Source: Humulus lupulus (taxonomy: Eukaryota; Streptophyta; Magnoliopsida; Rosales; Cannabaceae). From it: a stretch of 64,000 nt of DNA. Below the pieces are notes generated by a model. The model did not search any database and was not told the DNA's origin. It saw only the letters and a list, made by a program, of their open reading frames with translations. Numbering within the stretch: position 1 is the stretch's first letter; each line of letters begins with the position of its first letter. The DNA lies in assembly GCF_963169125.1 (NCBI RefSeq), contig NC_084798.1:200813481-200877480 (forward strand). The letters are read 5' to 3'. Below, piece by piece: positions 56,151-64,000 of this stretch. The translations under genes were made by a program, and so were the position numbers.

Positions 56151-57101
56151 TGTTGGGAATTTATGGCTTACACTTTCTAATCCAATAATTAATAATAAAA
56201 ATTATTTCAATATTTCAACCCCTAGAGACTAATCGAGAATCATATTTATAGTATGAATGCAAATCTTGATAATTATAGAACCATATTCAAAGTATAAATG
56301 TGAATCTTGATAATTAAGGATTAAGTAATTAAATAATGATAACATGAATTTAGAAATATTTAATCACAATATATATAACCATAGATTTAATGAAAGAATA
56401 ACACAAACTAAATCAAGAGAAAGAATAAACCCTTGTGGAGAAAAAACCAAGTTACATAAAATCATAAATCTATGATTTTATGTGAATCAACAAATGTAAT
56501 AAGACTTGACACAAATTGAGATCTGTTGTTCGAAAATCTCTATTCCTAGCCTCACCTTTGAGATTGCTTGAAGCAACTACAATAGAATGAGATTGAGATT
56601 TACAAGCCTTGGATCTTCATGCAAGTCAAGCTTTCTTGATGGAGATCTTGGAGAAATCTAGTAATCTTGAGAGCTAGAGAGACAGAGAGAGAGAGATGTG
56701 AGTGATCAAGTCACCAATTAACTCAAATGAACCATTTAAATAATATAGGAACCTCATTAGAATCAACCAATAAGATTAGAGCATTTTAATTTGAATTTTG
56801 GAGCCAAAACACCTCACTGTACGGATCTGTAAGGACGGCCCAGGTGACCCATCGCCTCCTAGAGGCGATTCATCACCGATGCCTCTACTTGGCACTCCAA
56901 AAATTATCTCAAAACATCCTCAAATGCTCCCAAACTTTTTGGATACTTTCATAAACTCCTAAGAAACACCTTGGGCCCAAAAAGATGATTTATAAATTCC
57001 TATACACAAAATTCAACTCTCACATGTTGACTTTAGTGAAATCGTTATGGTTTTAGCACCTCTTCATTCTTAACCAATTTCACTAAGTATTTAACCAATC
57101 A
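56151..57101 (-). repeat. 3' LTR of the copia element (951 bp)
   Basis: On the plus strand it begins tgttgggaat and ends aaccaatca, i.e. TG..CA termini. On the minus strand it is preceded by the purine tract aagtgggggattttta, as expected for a 3' LTR. No matching 5' LTR is present in the window. Confidence 0.7.
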
Positions 57102-57575
57102 TAAAAATCCCCCACTTGGTTAAATTTTAGCCCAAATGATATTGGTGCATTAAAAGAAATACCTTTTGGGTTTGAACTTTATCTTAGCGAAAATACTACA
57201 AAGCTTTTTCGAAACACTAAGATTGAACCCAACATTCTAAGAGATAAAACTGGTAGTATCTCACACACCTCTACCTGATCACTCATGTATTTTCCACTTT
57301 GCGTGCCCAACACTTTTGATGGCCTTGTGCTTGTTCATTCATAACCATCTAGAGAGAAAACTCCTACCCTCTTGAGAAGTGGCACCACCTCTAGGTTCAC
57401 ATAGGTGAAATTCTTACAACATCCTTGCTACCTTTAGAGATGCTTGTTGCTCTTCAACTGAATTTCATTAAAAGCCCTAGGCTTAACCCCCACTTGGTAG
57501 CAACCAACAATAGCCATTCTTGGATGGAACTCGCGACTATGTTAGTGTTGAAACTATTAACTCAATGACTTGTTC

Positions 57576-60537
57576 TTATCCATTGAACTCTTGCCCTTGA
57601 TGTATACAATTTTGGAGTTGGGTTGCCATCATTGATGAATATATTATTCTAGGAGTTTCAGTCCCATCCCTTTTTGAAGTGGAACTTACTAACCTCTTCG
57701 CAAGAGATTTTGTAAATGGATCCCTTAAGCTCTCACATGTCTTAACATATATGATTAATATGATTCCTCCTTGAATCAATTGTCTCACATACTCATGTCT
57801 AGACCACCCATTATATATATGCGATTATAAGCTCTAGCTAATGTGGATTGTTTATCACCATTGGGATATTCCTCTTGAAATCCCTAAACCACATGGCCTC
57901 TTTGCCATTTGCCGCTAGAGCTATAGACTCATTCTCTATGGTAGAGTGAAATATATATTTGTGGCCCCAAGAAACCGCTCCTCTTTTGAGCATAGCACCC
58001 AACCGATGGTGGAGAGATTGTCTCCCACTCTAGATGTCTAACTTGCATTAGAGTATCCCTCAAGTATCTTAGAAAACATTGGAGATCTAGCTTTGTCGTC
58101 CTCTCTAGGTACCCTAGAATTCTCTCATTTTCCTTCCAATGTTTGATACTTGAATTGATAGTAAACTTACTTAGTTTACTAACTAGTCTACCATTGTTCT
58201 TTTCAAGCTTTATGCTTGAATCAAATAGTGTATTCGCCTCTTTGATTTTGAGATTACTAAACTTGTCAAGCACTTTCTCAACAAACTGAGCTTGACTTAA
58301 GGCATAACCCCCACTATTTCTTCTCATTTTTGTACCAAAAAATGTATCGACCTCTCCAAGGTCCTTCATCTAAAAAGTGTAAGATAGAAACCTCTTCATT
58401 TTGATTATGCCTCTCGTCACATTACTCAAAAATCAACAATCATCAATATATAGGCACACCAAGATGACATAGCCATCATAAGTCTTAGTGAATAGGTACT
58501 TGTCTACATTATTATGTCCAAACCCATCCGAAATAATAGCTTCATCAAATTTCTCATGTCATTGTTTTGGTGCTTGTTTTAATCCATAAAATAATTTAAA
58601 AAGCCTACACGTTTTATGTTCATTTTTACTTAGAACAAAACCCTCTGGTTGTTCCATATATATCTCCTCATAGAGATCTTCATTTAGGAATTCCATTTTG
58701 ACATCCATTTGATGAACATAAAAGTTATATATTTATGATAAGGAAAATAAAACTCTTATTGTGGTTGTCCTAGCAACCGGTGCATACATGTCAAATAATC
58801 GATTCCTTCCTTTTGTTTAAACTCGTTAGTTAGTCATCTAGCTTTGAAGGTTTGTGTGTGCCATAGGTGTGATATTTCCTCCTAAATACCAACTTGCACC
58901 CAATTGGTTTTGAACCTTGTGGAAGGTCTACCGATTCCCATGTGTGGGTTTACATAATTGAATCCATCTCAACATTTATTGCCACCTTCCAAAAAGCAGA
59001 GTCTCTTGAAGACATTACTTCTTGGTATGTTTTGGGATCACCCTCAACTTGAAGAATCATAAGAAATTTCCATGTGACATCTTCAAGTTTACTGTATAGT
59101 ATCTCTACTTGAGAATATTTCTCAATTGATCACAACTCTTTAAGCCTTTGGCTTCTCCGAGGCAATATTGGTTGCTCATCAACCTTTAGATCTTTCTCTT
59201 TATGAGATTCTCCAACACTTGTGGGCTCTTGACAGTTGCTATCACAATATAAAATATTCTCACAGAACTCCACTTCTATTGATTTAATTATCAAATTAGA
59301 CTCCAACTATAATAGCCTAAGGCATTTCTATTTGAGGCATAGCCAACAAATGCATATTTAACGACCTTTGGACTCAACTTTCTTTTTAGGCTCCTTGCAC
59401 TTGCAATAAGTAAGTCACCCCCACACTTTAAAATAGCCTAGGTTAGGCTTTTTTCCTCTCCATAACTCATATGGAAACACATCACTCATTTTCATAGGAA
59501 TTCAATTCAATATATGGCACACAATAAGCAAACCTTCACCTCACAAATTATAACACAATTAAGCATGAAAATGTGAAGAGTTAATCATCTCAAGATAAGT
59601 CCTATTCTTTCTTTTAGCTTTATAGATTTTAAATGCATTAGATGTCTCGCCTTTACTCTTAGGCAAATACACATAAGTATACCTAGAGAAATCATCTATA
59701 AAAGTTATGAAGTATCTATTTCCTCCTCTATTCAACATGACATTTATGCACATAAATCACCATGTATTAAATCTAACAAGTTTGAACATCTATAACACTT
59801 GGAAAATGTTTCTTAACCATTTTGGATTTAACACAAAATCCATATTTATCATGCTCATTCACGTTACAATTAAATAACCACATTTAAAAACTCTTTTAAT
59901 TGTGCTATAGCCTATATGAACAAGTCTATTATGTCACAAAGTAATAGAACTAGAATTAGTCACATGCATATTATGCCACAAAGTAATAGAATTATAATTA
60001 ATCACATTACAAGAATTAGATGACATCTTATTATTGTCATTATATAGAGTACAAAGTATGATTATCTCATCACATGAATAACTATTTACCACAAAAGTGC
60101 TCACTTTAGTCAAAATGAGTTTACTAAATTAACACTCCATTTTGATACCAGATTTACTCAATAGACTTCTATTTACAATATTTCTAGTATATTGGGAACA
60201 TAAAAGCATTAGTTATGGTCACTTTCTTTCCCTTAGTGAAATACAAATCAATGCAACCCATTCCAAGTACCTTGGATCTCTTTTCATTTCCCATTTGGAC
60301 TTGAAGTCCCTCCTTTGCACTTTCAAAGATTTTGAAAATAGTCTTATCATAGGTTGCATGAATTGTAGCACAAGTTTCATACCACCATCCTTGCACCTTT
60401 CCTTGTGTTTCATTAAGTTCACTCAATGTTGCAATGTTCTCAACATCAATTGCATTGAAAATTTTACATTCTCTTAATGTTGCATTAGTCTCATCACTGC
60501 ATGCATAAAATGTGTCAATTTCAATTAGAGTTATCAT
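57576..60537 (-). pseudogene. Ty1/copia pol relic, 5'-truncated
   Basis: Minus-strand fragments in copia order. Protease region at 60537-60184 has GWWYETCATIHATYDK. Integrase is at 59753-59559 (RYFITFIDDFSRYTYVYLP). RT at about 58720-57929 has VKMEFLNEDLYEEIYMEQPE, then YGLKQAPKQ-stop-HEKFDEA, CLYIDDC and MKDLGEVDTFFG. The RNaseH tail is at 57788-57576 (YVKTCESLRDPFTKSLAKRL). A stop replaces Trp of the usual KQW and many frames are broken. The order PR-IN-RT-RH identifies Ty1/copia. The element is dead and truncated near 60.55 kb, where the reversed Tat LTR begins. Confidence 0.85.
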
Positions 60538-60574
60538 ACATTCATCATTGAGTTATCATACATCAAATATACTC

Positions 60575-61490
60575 CCTTACTCTTAGGGATATTACAATAT
60601 ATCATATTTGAATTTGAAATAAAAATATGTTCATTAAAATATAATAAATTGCATTAATTGTAAATAAATATCCTTAAACAATAGGGTTGATTACATAGTT
60701 TAAATTAAATCCCCATGAATGTAAGGATTTTACAGTTGCATACGCTCTTTCGAGCCTGATTCATGTTTCGAGGTCAACATGACTCCAATGTAAACTGTCA
60801 AGTTGTCGAGACTACCCTTCGAAAAAGGCCTTTGTCCTCAACCTCACCTTACAGACTTGGGTATGAATAATGTGGTGCCTTAACGCGATTGACCATTTAA
60901 CGTACATATTCATGCCAACTACCCGTTACATATTTAATCTTCACACTATGAGCCTACATTTCAAGGCTGCTTTTTATATCTTGAAATTTGGGGTGTAACA
61001 TTTTGCCCCCTCAAAAGTATATTTTTGAGCTCTGTAAGAATGAAACTTTTGAACTTCTCTTTCAGAAAACGTTCCCACCTACCACACTCGAGTGTCGACA
61101 CGTGTCAACACAGGGATGGATATTGAGATTACTCAAGTACTCTTCTTCTACCCACGTCTTTTCACTAGCCACTTTTTGCCGTCAGTTTTTATGTTAAATG
61201 ATTGCCCTCGGATCAAATTCGAACTTAATTTTAACGTCCTAGATCGTTTTACCAATTTCCCATTTCTTAGCCTATATATCTCCTTCTATTTCCTTCCCTT
61301 TCCTCACTTTCACTCTAAACGTTTCAAACAAAACTAGAGCGTTTTCTTGCATGCTTCAATCAAGAATAAAGAAAGATATCTCCGAAATCCCTTAATTTCC
61401 CACTCGATCTCCATTCGAAAACAATTTCCCAAGGAATTCCTTGCACAAGTATTACAAGTCGATACTTGATAACTCTACAAAATAGAGTTA
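60575..61490 (-). mobile_element. Truncated Tat-lineage remnant in reverse orientation
   Basis: ttttgccccctcaaaa at 61001-61016 is the reversed polypurine tract. 60575-61000 is LTR-like and ends tgtaaca (TGTTACA on minus). 61017-61490 aligns by eye with the region just inside the 3' LTR of the complete Tat element (about 12300-12740), including gaaacttttgaact, cacgtgtc and tactcaagtac. This includes the antisense promoter zone with a TATA-like cctatatatctcc. It is diverged and lacks coding DNA, so it is an old relic. Confidence 0.7.
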
Positions 61491-62499
61491 TTTTACCACT
61501 TTTTATGTGCTAATTGTTGCTTAATTCTTGAGTTTTTAATTGATCTATTAAGTTTTTAAGTAATTTTGAATTTATTAGGTTTATTTTGATTTTATATATT
61601 TTTATATGTTTTTGTTGCGAAATTTATAGCTATGCAAGTGCACACAGTCGCAAACTCGTAATAAAATGGTAAAACCAAGTATCGTCCTCAAGGACTGATT
61701 TACCAATTACCAGTGAATTAATTTCTTGTTCTATTTGATGAATTGAAATTCTTGATTTTTATAAATACAGCAAAAGAAACTACAAATTGCAGAAACAATA
61801 ATTGAAACTTGAATAGAATAACAACTAATGGAAAAACTTTTAATTTAATCACTGAGAAACAATTAGGGTATTCAATCTCATCAACTATCCTCCCTATTAT
61901 TCCCTAATGCAAAGTGTGAATTCTCCTTCTTTTAACCCAATTCAATTAACAAGTTGATAAAGCAGCCTATAATCATACTATGAATTATAAACTCAACCTA
62001 GATGACAATTTCCTATATTTCTATGGTAAATTGAACCACGCAAGTAGCATTAATCTCAATCAACTTAATAACAGTTACACAATTAATTCAGATACTTTCA
62101 TTCTAAATTAGAATTATGTCCAATATAACCACAGCATAATTAAATCTCACTTTTCAGATTTTGACTTAAAAACATATGTAAATGACTAAAGATGGCCAAT
62201 CAATAATCAATTTAAAAGAACAGATTATATGGAATTGAAGAAGAGTGAAGAAGAAGGAAATTAAAATTGCATTAGGTCATAACAAAGATTCAAGTTATTC
62301 AATTGAACATCCTAAACAGAAAATTAGTTCATAGTCATAGTGCTAATCACAACAAAAATTAAAGATAACATCAGGAAGAGAAGAAAAACATGTAAAAAAT
62401 ACTCTAAGCTTCAGCCTCTAAAACCAGAACTTCTCCCTCGTCCGTACATACGTTTTTCTTCCCCTTTTTCGTCATTTAAAACCTAGGATTTAAGATTTT
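61491..62499. other. Retroelement-like non-coding DNA
   Basis: Starts near an inverted word (aactctacaaaatagagtt, 61472-61490) typical of an LTR end. It contains gtatcgtcctcaaggactg, a type of sequence common in plant LTR-element untranslated regions. No coding domain seen. Confidence 0.35.
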
Positions 62500-62745
62500 A
62501 AAGAGGCGGGCCGCGGCTCTACATACACTATGCCGCGGCCCGTGTCATAATTCCTGGGCAGAAGATCCTCTCAATGCCGCGGCTCTCTGAAGCCATGCCG
62601 CGGCCCGCATCAACAATTTCTGGGCAGAGTGCCCATCTATGCCGCGGCTCTCTCTAGCCATGCCGCGGCCCGAGGATTTCCTTAAAAACATTGCTTCTGT
62701 TTCCCACCTAGCCGCGGCTCCACTTTGCTCATGCCGTGGCTCTTA
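62500..62745. repeat. CCGCGG palindrome repeat block
   Basis: Seven CCGCGG sites and one changed copy (CCGTGG) in about 240 bp, alternating atgccgcggctct and atgccgcggcccg in a roughly 65-bp tandem pattern with atttctgggcaga between pairs. It is GC-rich against an AT-rich background. The same core is clustered in the Tekay LTRs. Confidence 0.75.
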
Positions 62746-64000
62746 AGGGATTTCTCAATTCTTCAAGTTTTCATCCCAAAATTTCACCAACACTTCCAAA
62801 TTGTGTTGAGAACCATTCTTTATCAAAATATGATGGAAAACTCAGTTATTTCTTCCCTTTCTTTGGCATTTTCTTCCACATGCTCAATTCTTCCTGACAT
62901 TCACAAAGACAAACAAACAAAGCATAAACCCGTGCTAAATGAAGGAAAAACAAAATAAAAGAGAACTAAAAACATCACCAAAACATGATAAAAACTAGAC
63001 TCAACAAACTCCCCCAAACTTAACCTTTACTCGCCCTCGAGTAAACCAAATTAAACTAACAAAAAGAAACAAACACAAATGAACAAGCTAAACCATCATT
63101 ACCATCTACAATGCTTTGCCAAAACTCATGAAATCTCAATTGCAATATTTATAACCAGAATTTCAGCTCAATTTCCTTAAAGTCCAACTTATACAATTCA
63201 ATTAGGGAAATCAATAATATATCATGAAAATGACTAAAACACTTGGATTCTATCATATATGCTCAACTCATTCCAGACAATTCCACAAACCAACTCTACA
63301 ATATGCTTGCATTACTTGACCTTCTCCACTAATGTCAACAACACATGTTTTGAAATCAAAAGGACTTTCACAGGTTATAGCGTTAGGCTTAGGCAAGGGT
63401 AGATGAAATTCTCATTTAGGCTCAGTCGTTACCATAAGCATAAAAACCTTGAAACCAACCAAATTTCTCTTTACCACACCAAAAATCACCCTTTTATACA
63501 ATTAGAGAGAGAGAGATTACATACTTTGATCATTTTTTATTTTTTTTTAAATATCACACTCCCCCAAACTTAAGATTTTCTATATCTATATAATCAAGGA
63601 GTGTAACAAAGTGATTCTTTTTTTTTTCTTTTTTTCTTTTTTTTCAAAGACTTCTCTCTCTCTTCTTTTTGTACAATCATACTACATTCCAATCATACCA
63701 AATCCTTACTATTCTTCATTCTTCTTTCCCACAAATTTTATACTTATGATAACAAAGGAAAAGGAAAACAAAAATAATGAAGTTAGGAAATTTAGGCTCA
63801 ATAGTATAATCAAGAACAAAAACCAAGTTTAAGGCTCAAAAAGGGTAACTAAGGATGATTAAATCAAGGTTGGCTTGAAAGGCACAATCGATCCAATAAA
63901 TTGCCTATATCACTTTTCTAAACACATGTCATCAATGATTTCGCCTCAAAGGCCAAATAATGCAAGTTCTATCAAAGTCAAATTATCGTTCCACCAACCC
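62746..64000. other. Probable Athila/SIRE-like untranslated region
   Basis: The word ctcccccaaacttaa occurs at about 63009 and 63559. Its complement ttaagtttgggggag is a familiar motif of the non-coding part of large plant LTR elements. The rest is AT-rich with no coding domain and reaches the window edge. Confidence 0.3.

Noticed and set aside
1..64000. tRNA, rRNA, CRISPR, bacterial mobile elements
   Set aside because: None seen; the tRNA-like match at 40566-40577 is a retrotransposon primer site.

Overview
This window is plant nuclear DNA, most likely from a dicot. The signs are AT-rich intergenic sequence, plant Ty3/gypsy and Ty1/copia retrotransposons, Mutator-like and CACTA-like DNA transposons, foldback MITEs, and fragments of plant nuclear genes cut at GT..AG introns. 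I cannot name the species. I see no rRNA, tRNA, CRISPR array or bacterial-type operon. The only candidate for an ordinary host gene is a 110-residue putative secreted protein at 50764-51096.

Layout. (1) 1-23.8 kb: a degraded Mutator-like (MULE) transposase gene on the minus strand, in three pieces (652-830, 13531-15066, 21975-23272). The first gap is a young, complete Ty3/gypsy Tat-lineage element (917-13526; 5-bp target duplication). The second holds a CACTA-type element (15067-21524). (2) 25206-43708: a large CACTA-type element flanked by TTA on both sides. It carries exon fragments of at least four host genes: phosphofructokinase, a synaptotagmin-like SMP protein, plastid-type pyruvate kinase and an NPGR-like TPR protein. 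A young Tekay-type chromovirus (33457-42745) sits inside one of the captured phosphofructokinase exons. (3) 44-55 kb: very AT-rich DNA with a MULE-type MITE, Helitron-like repeats, a hairpin array, an RPA-like relic, the small secreted-protein gene and foldback MITEs. (4) 56.1-64 kb: a 5'-truncated copia element, a reversed remnant of a Tat element, and retroelement-like non-coding DNA with a CCGCGG repeat block.

Most notable points. The Tat element has gag-protease and RT-RNaseH-integrase in one frame, separated by a single UAG in the context UAG-CAA-UUA, the known tobamovirus-type readthrough signal. Between pol and the 3' LTR the same element carries an antisense gene. It has four coding exons with consistent GT..AG introns and an open 883-residue frame, plus a probable 5' UTR exon and TATA box. 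The reversed Tat remnant at 61 kb keeps the homologous promoter region. The two CACTA-type elements share the same pair of unlike ends, and both carry captured host exons in the same polarity relative to those ends. This fits a gene-capturing (Pack-CACTA) family expressing from one end.

How the parts work together: nearly everything is transposon biology. The gag-pol and antisense genes serve the Tat element. The captured exons are broken (stops, frameshift, missing exons) and would give chimeric or regulatory RNA rather than working enzymes.
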